A stretch of DNA of 20,013 nt from an uncultured Lachnospiraceae bacterium (GTDB lineage Bacteria; Bacillota; Clostridia; Lachnospirales; Lachnospiraceae), in assembly GCA_910587295.1 (NCBI GenBank), contig CAJULP010000037.1:1-20013 (forward strand), given 5' to 3'. The notes under the pieces are model-generated. The model made no database searches, had not been told where the DNA came from, and saw only the letters and a program-made list of their open reading frames with translations. The position numbers were made by a program, and so were the translations under genes. Below, piece by piece: positions 7,433 to 15,076 of this stretch; positions within the stretch are counted from its first letter, which is position 1, and each line of letters starts with the position of its first letter.

Positions 7433-8641
7433 TCAATCATCGCCGGCAGGACCATTTTCCTGGGCGTCATTTAAAATTTCCATCACGTCCTGCTTTGTTA
7501 ATTTGCACAGATTTGACACATTCCGCCCATTTGCCGTGCAGTTCTTCGCTACCATCTCAAGCCGATCCCTTGTTACGCCGATCTCCTTTAAGCTCTTAGG
7601 AAGGCCTAAGAACCGGATCAGGTTTTCCATATCCTGAATCCCCTTAAGCGCCGTCCGCTCCGGGTGCTCAAAATCATATTCCTCACCAAACACTTCCACC
7701 GCAAAACGGGTAAAACGGTTCAGCCCCTTTTGGTACACATGCCTTGCATAAGCAGGGAATAAGGCAGACAGCCCCGCCCCATGGACAATCCTGCCATTAG
7801 CGGCATGAAGCTCCTCCTCGATCAGATGGAGCCCGCAGCCCTTTAACCGGCCGCAGCTTAACAGATTATTGTGGGCCAGGGAAGCTCCCCACATCAGGGC
7901 CGCCCTTGCCTCATAATCGTCTGGCTTTTCCATCACTCGATACCCGGCTTCTATCACGGATTTCATGATTGCTTCCGCAATCCGGTCCGTAAGGAGCGCA
8001 TCTTCCGTGGCCGTAAGATATCTCTCAAACACATGCATAATGCTGTCAAATACGCCACAGGCCGTCTGGAAAGGCGGCACGGAGTACGTCGCCTCCGGAT
8101 TCATCACCGCAAAATAAGGCCGGTTTGCTTCATGGTGGGCGCCCTTTTTCTGGTTCAGGGCTTCGTTGGTGATCACCGCCGCCGTGCTGGTCTCTGACCC
8201 TGCCGCCGCCGCGGTAAGAACGCACCCTAACTTCACCGTCTTTTCAATCTCCGGTTCCTTGGAACCTTCCACATAAGCCCACACATCCTCAATGCTGGTG
8301 TTGACTCCAAGAGCGATCCCTTTGGCAGAGTCGATCACGCTGCCGCCTCCCACCGCTAAGATAAAATCCACTTTTTCCTTCCTGGCAAGCCCGATCCCTT
8401 CCGAGATCAGTGAAAGCGTCGGATTGGGGCGCACGCCCAAAAATTCCACATAGGGGATCCCCGCCCCGGAAAGGATTTCCTTTACTTCCTGATAAATGGG
8501 AATCTTCGCCACATCCTCTTTATTATAAGAATGGAGCAGCACTTTGGTAAAACCGCCTTTTTTTATCTGCTCCGGTATCAGTTTTTGCGCCCCCTTGCCA
8601 AACAATACCCTGGTAGGCAGGCAGAAACTAAAATCCAACAT
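7433..8641 (-). CDS. Iron-containing alcohol dehydrogenase, butanol dehydrogenase/YqhD-like
   Basis: 402 residues, usual length for group III alcohol dehydrogenases. Cofactor motif GGGS (98-101) with D104 and K107; metal ligands D199 and H203 (FDSIMHVFE), H272 and H287 (IVHGAG). The GKGA opening and the VRPNPT segment (70-75) point to the NAD(P)H-dependent butanol dehydrogenase/YqhD branch. The enzyme reduces short aldehydes or oxidises the matching alcohols in the cytoplasm. The gene starts 17 nt after the UxaA large subunit with AAAGGAG upstream, so it is co-transcribed. In a sugar-acid pathway it could recycle NAD by reducing an aldolase product such as glyceraldehyde or lactaldehyde, or act on the sugar acid itself. 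This is inference. Confidence 0.87.
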   Translation of the reverse strand: MLDFSFCLPTRVLFGKGAQKLIPEQIKKGGFTKVLLHSYNKEDVAKIPIYQEVKEILSGAGIPYVEFLGVRPNPTLSLISEGIGLARKEKVDFILAVGGGSVIDSAKGIALGVNTSIEDVWAYVEGSKEPEIEKTVKLGCVLTAAAAGSETSTAAVITNEALNQKKGAHHEANRPYFAVMNPEATYSVPPFQTACGVFDSIMHVFERYLTATEDALLTDRIAEAIMKSVIEAGYRVMEKPDDYEARAALMWGASLAHNNLLSCGRLKGCGLHLIEEELHAANGRIVHGAGLSALFPAYARHVYQKGLNRFTRFAVEVFGEEYDFEHPERTALKGIQDMENLIRFLGLPKSLKEIGVTRDRLEMVAKNCTANGRNVSNLCKLTKQDVMEILNDAQENGPAGDD

Positions 8642-8658
8642 AATTTTTCTCCTTTTTG

Positions 8659-9816
8659 CTATACCGTAAAACCAATCCTGGTCACCGCAATCTCCAAATC
8701 ATTTAATGCCTCTGCCGTGGTCAGCTTCCCCTGCGCATGGTCGATCATCTTTTCCTCTAAAACATCCGCTGCCCAGCTAAGGGTTCTGTCCTGTTTCAGG
8801 ACATCACTTAAATCCACGTCAATATTTTCCGGCTGGCTCTCCGCCGTCCTGTAGTTCCCCGTGACCTTTACCGTAGGCGCCACCGGGTTTCCAAGAGGGT
8901 TCCCCTTCCCTGTGGAAAATAAGATCAGCTGGCAGCCTGCCGCCGCAAGAGCCGTGGTGTTTTCCACTCCGCCGGTAGGCGCGTCCATTAAGATCAGCCC
9001 CTTTTCCCTGGGTGTGGTTCCGCAAAATACCAGTTCCCGTATGGGGCTGCTGCCGCCTTTCTTCACGGAACCCAATGCCTTTTCCTCAATGGTGGAAAGG
9101 CCGCCTTTTATATTATCCGGCGCAGGGTTAAACCCGTTTAAGTCCACGCCGATGCTCTTGATATAGTCCTCATACCACTGAACGGCCTGAAAAATCCCCT
9201 CACCGATCTTGGGGGTTACCGCCCTTTTGGACAGCATTTCCTCTGCCCCCATCCACTCCGTGGTCTCCGACAGGATCACCGTGCCTCCTTCTTCCACCAG
9301 ACGGTCCGCCAGGATCCCCAAAGCCGGGTTGGATACCACTCCGGACGTGGTGTCCGATCCGCCGCATTCCACGCCCAGCATCAGCCGGTCTATGGGAGCT
9401 TCTTCCCTCTTGACGCAGGAAGCTTCGATAACTAACTCCCTTGCTTTTCTCCAGGCCTGTTCCGTACAGCCCATGGAGCCGCCGCACTCGTCCATGGTGT
9501 AGATAAACACGGGCTTTTTCTCCTCTTCGATCAGAGCTGCGATCTTCTTTGCGATCACCGCTTCCAGAGAAACGATCACCACCGAATGTACATTGGGGTT
9601 CCTGCCAAGCCCTGCCATGGTCTTGATGTGCAGGTCCATGTCTTCCCCAATCTCCCCTCTGCCAAAGCAGGGGCATAAAGGAACGGTTCCCTTCACCAGG
9701 TCTGCCACCCGTCTGGCAATGAAGTTGGAATTGTCCGCAGTGCTTAAAATGGCAACCATATTTCTGACCCCGTAAGTTCCATTCTCCCGGGGATATCCCA
9801 TAAACGTCTTTTTCAT
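8659..9816 (-). CDS. UxaA family hydrolyase, large (catalytic) subunit
   Basis: 385 residues, matching the C-terminal catalytic part of altronate/galactarate dehydratases when that enzyme is split in two genes. Family-typical runs are YPRENGTYGVRN (8-19), CGGSMGC (111-117) and CGGSDTTSG (151-159), followed by VSNPALG and SETTEWMGAEE. Known members are metal- (often iron-) dependent and remove water from sugar acids to give 2-keto-3-deoxy acids; the split arrangement also occurs in (2R)-sulfolactate sulfo-lyase SuyAB and in the fucose locus of Campylobacter jejuni (from memory). The start overlaps the small-subunit stop as ATGA, as expected for a two-subunit enzyme made in equal amounts. Altronate or a similar aldonate is the favoured substrate because of the GH4 and transporter context. 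Confidence 0.87.
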   Translation of the reverse strand: MKKTFMGYPRENGTYGVRNMVAILSTADNSNFIARRVADLVKGTVPLCPCFGRGEIGEDMDLHIKTMAGLGRNPNVHSVVIVSLEAVIAKKIAALIEEEKKPVFIYTMDECGGSMGCTEQAWRKARELVIEASCVKREEAPIDRLMLGVECGGSDTTSGVVSNPALGILADRLVEEGGTVILSETTEWMGAEEMLSKRAVTPKIGEGIFQAVQWYEDYIKSIGVDLNGFNPAPDNIKGGLSTIEEKALGSVKKGGSSPIRELVFCGTTPREKGLILMDAPTGGVENTTALAAAGCQLILFSTGKGNPLGNPVAPTVKVTGNYRTAESQPENIDVDLSDVLKQDRTLSWAADVLEEKMIDHAQGKLTTAEALNDLEIAVTRIGFTV

Positions 9817-10076
9817 CTTCCAAGCCCCCTGATACTCTCAACATTGTGGACATGCACCCAGCCGCCTTTTGTAATCTCGGCAGTGCAGTTTCCCACCGCT
9901 TCCCCGTATTTATAGATCTTTTCCCCCGGCCTTATGTCCGCCAGGGCGATCTTATGGCCGTAGGGAACCGCTTCCCTGGCAGTCACCCCGATCTCCTCAA
10001 GAAATTCTCCTTCCGAAAGGTCACAAAGCACCACTGCCACATTATCTTTTTCCGATAAACGGATCACTCGTTTCAT
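9813..10076 (-). CDS. UxaA family hydrolyase, small subunit (SAF domain)
   Basis: 87 residues forming a single SAF-type domain, equivalent to the N-terminal domain of full-length altronate or galactarate dehydratase. Recognisable are GHKIALADI, GEKIYKYGE and the closing VHVHN. It is the partner of the large subunit encoded next, with ATGA overlaps on both sides (10073-10076 with the cyclase-like gene, 9813-9816 with the large subunit). The complex should dehydrate a sugar acid to a 2-keto-3-deoxy acid. SuyA of sulfolactate sulfo-lyase is of the same size and fold and cannot be separated from a sugar-acid enzyme by eye. Confidence 0.87.
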   Translation of the reverse strand: MKRVIRLSEKDNVAVVLCDLSEGEFLEEIGVTAREAVPYGHKIALADIRPGEKIYKYGEAVGNCTAEITKGGWVHVHNVESIRGLGR

Positions 10077-10759
10077 TCCACGTCTCCTTCCCCGAAAACT
10101 CCTACCAGCCTGGTAAACGCCCCAGATCCATCCCTGATCTTAAGGGGGAAGCAGACAGACGAAAATCTTGGCTTTGGCGCATCGTCCAAATGGAGCGCGC
10201 ATTCAATGATGGGGATCCCATACTCCTTTAACAGGACCACATGGGCCGGTTTTTCTTTTTTCCTTACGTCATCCACGGTAAAACAGTCGATGGCTACTAT
10301 GGAAACCCCCGCATTGGCAAGATACCTTGCCGCTTCCTCGGTAAGATACGGTGTCTTCAAATAAGTCTCTTCGCCGTAAAACCGAAAAAATCCGGTATTT
10401 AAATACACAAGGTCACCTTTTTTTATTTCTCCCGCTTCTTTTTGGGCCTCCTCTAAATCTTTTACGGAGATTTCCCCGTACTCTCCCTTTTTTACATTCA
10501 GCATCAGGCTTGGCACCATGAAGAACCTGTCAAGCGCAAACTGGTCGATATTTTTCCCTTTTGTGGTGAAATGAGAGGGTGCGTCAAAATGGGTGGCCAC
10601 ATGAGTGGTCATGGTATATTCCTCCAGCTTATTGCTAAAGCCTTTTCGGGCCTCCGCGTCCTCCGACTGGCTTATGGTATAGCGCATGGTCACTTCCGGA
10701 GCGGAAGGCGGCTTTGGCATCCCGGGATGGATTTCCGATGAAAAATCTACCAGTCTCAT
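10073..10759 (-). CDS. Cyclase family protein (metal-dependent hydrolase, kynurenine formamidase-like)
   Basis: 228 residues, full length for the PF04199 'cyclase' family. The metal-binding signature is clear: H53-x3-H57-x-D59-x3-H63 (HVATHFDAPSH, a variant of HxGTHxDxPxH with Ala for Gly). Characterised relatives open amide or lactam bonds (kynurenine formamidase, isatin hydrolase). Its place between an aldo/keto reductase and the UxaA small subunit, with ATGA overlaps at both ends, argues for a step in the same pathway, perhaps opening an aldonolactone before dehydration. That role is inferred from position only; I know of no characterised sugar lactonase in this family. Confidence 0.83.
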   Translation of the reverse strand: MRLVDFSSEIHPGMPKPPSAPEVTMRYTISQSEDAEARKGFSNKLEEYTMTTHVATHFDAPSHFTTKGKNIDQFALDRFFMVPSLMLNVKKGEYGEISVKDLEEAQKEAGEIKKGDLVYLNTGFFRFYGEETYLKTPYLTEEAARYLANAGVSIVAIDCFTVDDVRKKEKPAHVVLLKEYGIPIIECALHLDDAPKPRFSSVCFPLKIRDGSGAFTRLVGVFGEGDVE

Positions 10760-11751
10760 AAGCTTCCTCCCGTCACCTTTGCGATATCACGGTTCATCTT
10801 CAGGATATCTTCCGCTGCCAAAGTCAGCTCCCCGCCTTTTATGTAATCCGCCACATGGGCCGGTTTCCTGCCTCCGCAGATCACGTTCATGGTATCGCCG
10901 GCATTCACGCTCCATGCGATCACCAGATTCACCGTGTTGCAGTCATATTTTTCGCAAAGGTCCGTCCATGAATCCAGCATGTCAAGCACCGGCCTCCTCT
11001 TTTCCGGGGCAAACCACGGGATCTTGTTGCGCACGTTCCCCGGCTCTACCTGATAATCCATACGGATCTTTCCGGTGAGAAGCCCCTGCTCTAAGGGGGA
11101 GTAGGCCTGGGTGGTGATCTTATCCTCCCGGCATACCGGGAACAAACCCTTCATCTTTTTATCATCCAGCATACTGAACCGCTCTTGGATCAGGTCGATC
11201 TGACCAAAGCCGCGGTACTCGTCAAACTGTTCCCTGCTGGCATTGGAAATTCCGATGGCCCGGATCTTCCCGGCCTTTTTCAATTCCTTAAGCGTATCCA
11301 TGATCTCCCCGATCTCCACCATGAAAGGTTCCATAGGCTGCTGATGGGTGACATAAATATCGATATGATCCACTCCAAGCCTTCTAAGGCTGTCGTCCAC
11401 TTCCGTAAGCATTGCTTTCCTGCTCAAATTCCGGCGGATGGTTTTCCCGTCCCTTGTCACGATGGGAGTTCCCTCATCGGTCTTCCACCACACGCCGCAT
11501 TTCGTCTCGATCACAAGCTTCTCCCGGGGAAACTCCTTTAAAACCTTCCCCACAAGCTCCTCGCTGTGGCCAAAGCCGTAAGCCGGCGCCGTATCGATCA
11601 GGTTGATTCCTCTATCTACCGCCTCAAAAATGGCTTTAAGGGAAGAATCATCATCCACGGCTCCCCATTGCTCATCGCCGCCCATTGCCCATGTTCCTAA
11701 GGAAATGACAGAAGCTTCTATCCCACTGTTTCCGATCTCTCTTTTTTTCAT
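10756..11751 (-). CDS. Aldo/keto reductase (first of two, IolS/YhdN-like)
   Basis: 331 residues from ATG 11751, which has AGAGG 5 nt upstream and begins MKKREIGNSG as the family usually does; the open frame extends to 11790 without better support. Catalytic residues: D53 and Y58 in LIDTAPAYG, K84 in ETKCG, H136 in VTHQQ. The overall pattern (SLGTWAMGG near the start, a GIS.ASREQ run) is like the AKR11 group (IolS, YhdN) of NADPH-dependent reductases. It follows the response regulator by 39 nt and overlaps the cyclase-like gene by ATGA. In the proposed route it would reduce the released uronic acid at C1 to an aldonate, as fungal D-galacturonate reductases do; the reverse (sugar to lactone) is also possible. 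Confidence 0.85.
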   Translation of the reverse strand: MKKREIGNSGIEASVISLGTWAMGGDEQWGAVDDDSSLKAIFEAVDRGINLIDTAPAYGFGHSEELVGKVLKEFPREKLVIETKCGVWWKTDEGTPIVTRDGKTIRRNLSRKAMLTEVDDSLRRLGVDHIDIYVTHQQPMEPFMVEIGEIMDTLKELKKAGKIRAIGISNASREQFDEYRGFGQIDLIQERFSMLDDKKMKGLFPVCREDKITTQAYSPLEQGLLTGKIRMDYQVEPGNVRNKIPWFAPEKRRPVLDMLDSWTDLCEKYDCNTVNLVIAWSVNAGDTMNVICGGRKPAHVADYIKGGELTLAAEDILKMNRDIAKVTGGSL

Positions 11752-11790
11752 CTTTTCCTCTTTTCCGCGCAGTACCGCTGCGCACCGCAT

Positions 11791-13224
11791 TTATTTCCCC
11801 TGACGCTTTTTCCACTCCGACGGGGTCATCCCATAATAGTTATGAAAAGCCCGGGAAAAATTTTTTACGTTTCCATATCCCGTTTTTTCTGCGGCAGCCC
11901 CGATCTCCGAGCCTTTGCCTAACAGCTCCGCCGCAGACTGCATCCTCTTTTTCAAAATATACTGGCTGAATGTTTCCCCCGTAATGCTGCGGAACAGCCG
12001 GGAAAAATAGTAATAATTCATATCAAAACGGTTCGCCACCACCGCCATGTTTATTTCTTTGTCCAGGTTTCCCCTCACATACTCTTTGGCCCACTGCACC
12101 ACTACCGTTTCCTTTTCAACTACCTTTAGTTCCCTGGCAAGGGCACAATAAGAATTGGTAATATAATCCGTCATCTCCTCCATGCTTTCCAGTTCCCCAA
12201 AATCCCTGTCTTCAAATCCGCCCTGGAGCATCAGCTCAAGCCGCAGGGAATGGAGCGCCCCCTTTAGCATGACGAAAAGCTTCTTCATGAAAGCTCCGTC
12301 CGGATTCCCAAGGTTTTCTTTGGCAAAGATCTCCTTAAGCGCTTCCTTTACCGCATCTTCTCCCTGCCGCAAAAGCTCCACGCTTAAATTTTTTACAAGG
12401 AGCTGGCTGATCATGCCGTTTCCTTCCTCTTTCCGGATATCCTCGTAATAGATCGCCGTTCCCGGCGGGAACAAGATCCGGTTATTTAACGCCCGCCTTG
12501 CCTCCCCCGTGATCCGGTGGAGCTCCTCTAAGCCCCCCTGGGTGCTGACCCCTGCCCAGCCCTCCTGAAACAGGCGGATCAATTCGCCGACCCGTACGCT
12601 CTTTGGATGATTGACCAAGATCTCCATCCCCTCATTCATCCGAAGCATGGGGTAGATAGTCTGGAAACGCTTGATCTTAAAAACATCCGGATACAGACTT
12701 ACCACCGTATAGGCTTCGTAGCTGTTCATGTTCAGTTTCCCAAACAGACCTTCCAGCTCCGTCAAGTCTCCATCCGCCAGATCCCTCGTCTGTTCCAAAA
12801 GCTCATTTAGTTTTTGTTCCCCCTTGCGCTCTAACCGCTGCCGGTATTCCAGGCTTTCCAATATCCGGTCCATCGTTTCCCGAAGTTCTTCGTAGCGGCA
12901 GGGCTTTAAAAGATATTCCACTACCCGAAGCCGTATCGCTTCTTTGGCATAATCAAAATCCTTGTAAGCGCTGAACACAATATAGTTGGCATGGATCAGC
13001 TTTGACTGCATGGACTTTATCATCTTAAGACCGTCCATTTCCGGCATCTGGATATCCGTAATGATGATCCAGCTTTCCTCCGGCGCACACTCTACCTTTT
13101 CAATGGCTTCCCTTGCATTCGTAAAACAGGATATCTCATCAATCTGCTTAAATCCCATCCGATCTATCCGGTTCATCAGCCCCTCACAGGCCTGATATTC
13201 GTCATCCACAATCAGCACTTTCAT
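11791..13224 (-). CDS. Response regulator, AraC type (YesN-like)
   Basis: 477 residues with a CheY-like receiver at 1-120 and an AraC/XylS DNA-binding domain in the last ~100 residues. Receiver: acidic pair D7-D8, phospho-acceptor D57 in ITDIQMPEMDG, K107 in LLKPC. The C-terminal part shows two helix-turn-helix units (MAVVANRFDMN...FSRLFRS and IGAAAEKTGYGNVKNFSRAF) ending in YGMTPSEW. A linker of about 250 residues separates them, as in other long YesN proteins. The ATG overlaps the kinase stop as TGATG with AGGAGG ahead, so both are made together. It probably activates this operon in response to the sugar; direct-repeat AraC sites were not identified. Confidence 0.92.
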   Translation of the reverse strand: MKVLIVDDEYQACEGLMNRIDRMGFKQIDEISCFTNAREAIEKVECAPEESWIIITDIQMPEMDGLKMIKSMQSKLIHANYIVFSAYKDFDYAKEAIRLRVVEYLLKPCRYEELRETMDRILESLEYRQRLERKGEQKLNELLEQTRDLADGDLTELEGLFGKLNMNSYEAYTVVSLYPDVFKIKRFQTIYPMLRMNEGMEILVNHPKSVRVGELIRLFQEGWAGVSTQGGLEELHRITGEARRALNNRILFPPGTAIYYEDIRKEEGNGMISQLLVKNLSVELLRQGEDAVKEALKEIFAKENLGNPDGAFMKKLFVMLKGALHSLRLELMLQGGFEDRDFGELESMEEMTDYITNSYCALARELKVVEKETVVVQWAKEYVRGNLDKEINMAVVANRFDMNYYYFSRLFRSITGETFSQYILKKRMQSAAELLGKGSEIGAAAEKTGYGNVKNFSRAFHNYYGMTPSEWKKRQGK

Positions 13225-14990
13225 CAGGGTTCCTCCTTTTTCACGAAAATAATCGGGTAATGCACATGGAAAATCGTGCGGTACTCATCCGAAGTCATAT
13301 AGATCCGCACCTTTGGCCCAAACCTGAGCCGCATACGGTTTGCAATATTGAAAAGACCGATCCGCTGGGATTTATCCGCCGTCAGCTTTCCATCCGCACT
13401 GCTCAGCCTGTCATTTATAATCGCCAGCTGCCCTTCCGGTACCGCCTCCCCGTCGTTTTCAATCTCAAGGTGGAGCTCCCCGCCTTCCTGCTTTAACCGG
13501 AAACTTAAGCTGATCTCCCTAGCTCTCCGGTCATACCCGTGGTAAATGGCATTCTCAACCACCGGCTGAATCAAAAGCTTGATCATATACGTGTTTTTCA
13601 GCTGTTCCGGGATTTCTTCCTGCACGTAGATCTTTACATTCCTGCAAAAACTTAAAAAACTGATATATTCATAAATGCTGTCCAATTCTTCCTGCAGCGT
13701 TGCGTCCATATTTCCGGAGATGTTATACCGGAACACCCCCACGAAAGAAGCAATGGCATCGGAGATCTGATAGCATCCCTCCTCCTCCACCGCAAGCTGG
13801 ATGATGTTCATGGAATTACACAGAAAATGGGGGTTGATCTGGTATTGCAGCGTCAGGATCTCCGCATCCTTTTTTTCCCGTTCCTGCAAAAGAAGCTTTT
13901 CCGCATTCTGCTCCATCTGCAGTAAAAGATGGTTAAACTGGCCTATGATGGTGGATACTTCATCCATTCCCGGTTCTTGCGCCAAATGCTCCTTGAAGTT
14001 TCCAAGCTTGATCTGGTTCATGGACTGTATCACCGCATTCAGCCGTCCAAACAATTGATTCACGATACGGTTGATAAAATACATGACCAAAATGATCGCA
14101 CAAAAAAACAGGACATAAAGCACAAACACCGTCTTCTTTAAACTGTTTAGGGAGGAATAATCCACCTTCAGACAATATTCCACAAACAGCGTTTCATCTT
14201 TTCCTACGATACCGCATCCGGTTTCTTCCTTTGCCGCAGCTCTTTTCAAGGTTCCGCTTTCTAACAGTTCCCCATCAGGAAGCCGCACGTACCCTCCTTC
14301 GGAAGCCAAAAACCTGTTGTCCGCAAACATTTTTTCGGGAGAGATCACAAATACCAGCACGCACATCTGCTTTCCGTTTACGTGGAAAAACTTTTCCATA
14401 TAAACATAGGCATCCTTCATCTCCTCAGCCTTGGACTTTCTAAGCAGCGGAAAAATCTCCGCGTTCCGGTCATACTGTATGGAGTGCTTTTCTTCCCCTT
14501 CCAGGAAATCCGTTCCGTAAGCCAGCTTCTTTAACTCTGCCATGGCATAGATCTGTTTTTCCGGCTGGCAGATCTTTTCGTTAGAGGTAAAAACGATCAC
14601 ATCGTTTAATATGTCCTGATTGGTGTTTATCATCCGGTTGATGGATGGTTCCACATCCACGAACAGCTGTTGGTATTCCTTTTCCGACAGATTATCTTTT
14701 GCAAAATAATTGATAAAATCCTGATCCTGCGCAAAAACATTCCCCAGCTTACGGAAATCCCTCTGTCTTGCTCTTTGGGCCTCTTTGATCCCCTCTATCA
14801 TCTCCCACGTATTTTCCATGACCATTTTTTTCTGGGATCCATAATAATGAAACAGCACAAGAGATGTACAAAGAATACAGGGAATAAACACACACAAACA
14901 GCAATAGTAGATCATCCTATTTTTATAGGTATTTTTCTGCGCGATTTCACGGATTTTTTCATATGGCTCCTTCTCCTTTACCTGCGCCAA
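13224..14990 (-). CDS. Sensor histidine kinase (YesM-like), start uncertain
   Basis: 588 residues if begun at TTG 14990. Order: TM1 (about 27-49), extracellular sensor (50-285), TM2 (about 286-308), HAMP (310-362), His_kinase domain with H388 in QINPHFLCNS, then ATPase with N480 (QPVVENAIYHG), DG at 513 and GLFNIANR (545-552). This is the YesM family, usually paired with AraC-type regulators next to sugar ABC transporters. It should sense an extracellular saccharide, perhaps with the binding protein, and phosphorylate the regulator encoded next. The start is odd: TTG 14990 has no ribosome binding site, whereas the next in-frame ATG (codon 26, 14915) overlaps, as ATGA, the stop of a 16-codon ORF with a strong site (listed separately). 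If translation starts at 14915 the protein has 563 residues and TM1 begins almost at its N-terminus. Confidence 0.88.
   Translation of the reverse strand: MAQVKEKEPYEKIREIAQKNTYKNRMIYYCCLCVFIPCILCTSLVLFHYYGSQKKMVMENTWEMIEGIKEAQRARQRDFRKLGNVFAQDQDFINYFAKDNLSEKEYQQLFVDVEPSINRMINTNQDILNDVIVFTSNEKICQPEKQIYAMAELKKLAYGTDFLEGEEKHSIQYDRNAEIFPLLRKSKAEEMKDAYVYMEKFFHVNGKQMCVLVFVISPEKMFADNRFLASEGGYVRLPDGELLESGTLKRAAAKEETGCGIVGKDETLFVEYCLKVDYSSLNSLKKTVFVLYVLFFCAIILVMYFINRIVNQLFGRLNAVIQSMNQIKLGNFKEHLAQEPGMDEVSTIIGQFNHLLLQMEQNAEKLLLQEREKKDAEILTLQYQINPHFLCNSMNIIQLAVEEEGCYQISDAIASFVGVFRYNISGNMDATLQEELDSIYEYISFLSFCRNVKIYVQEEIPEQLKNTYMIKLLIQPVVENAIYHGYDRRAREISLSFRLKQEGGELHLEIENDGEAVPEGQLAIINDRLSSADGKLTADKSQRIGLFNIANRMRLRFGPKVRIYMTSDEYRTIFHVHYPIIFVKKEEP
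14912..14962 (-). CDS. Possible 16-codon upstream ORF coupled to the histidine kinase
   Basis: ATG at 14962 is preceded by two stacked ribosome binding sites (AAAGGAGAAGGAG, the nearer 4 nt from ATG). The frame encodes the basic peptide MKKSVKSRRKIPIKIG and stops with TGA at 14914-14912, which overlaps the in-frame kinase ATG at 14915 as ATGA. It is out of frame with the kinase. It may couple translation of the kinase, or the strong site may simply be coincidental in a gene that truly starts at TTG 14990. No homology is claimed. Confidence 0.35.
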   Translation of the reverse strand: MKKSVKSRRKIPIKIG

Positions 14991-14997
14991 AGGGATT

Positions 14998-15033
14998 GGG
15001 GGCTGCTGTTGCCTTCCGGCAAAAGCAGCTTCC
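14998..15033 (-). promoter_or_regulatory. Intercistronic hairpin between the GH4 gene and the sensor kinase
   Basis: A 16-pair stem with one mismatch and two G-T pairs (arms 14998-15013 and 15018-15033) closed by a 4-nt loop. On the minus-strand transcript it follows the GH4 stop by about 45 nt and ends 8 nt before TTG 14990. It lacks a U-run (the sequence after it is AATCCCTTTGG), so it is more likely a partial attenuator or mRNA 3'-end stabiliser for the transporter-GH4 part than a full terminator. Confidence 0.45.
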
Positions 15034-15061
15034 CCTTTATGTATGGCAGTCTGTTACAGGT

Positions 15062-15070
15062 ATCATACCA
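15062..15070 (-). promoter_or_regulatory. Possible extended -10 promoter for the two-component genes
   Basis: On the minus strand, TGG-TATGAT (TATGAT at 15067-15062, TG two bases upstream) is a fair extended -10 just after the GH4 stop at 15077. No -35 is recognisable. It could give basal expression of the sensor kinase and regulator independently of the main promoter. Confidence 0.25.
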
Positions 15071-15076
15071 TATAAT

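Noticed and set aside
9200..9853. Minus-strand open frame of 217 codons in another frame of the UxaA large-subunit gene
   Set aside because: Biased Gly/Arg/His-rich composition and full overlap with the clearly conserved UxaA frame mark it as a shadow.
3646..10759. Non-phosphorylative L-fucose pathway, as in Campylobacter jejuni (split UxaA, SDR, mutarotase, Fe-alcohol dehydrogenase)
   Set aside because: No fucosidase, amidohydrolase-type fuconolactonase or DapA-like aldolase is present, and GH4 is not known to act on fucosides. Not excluded.
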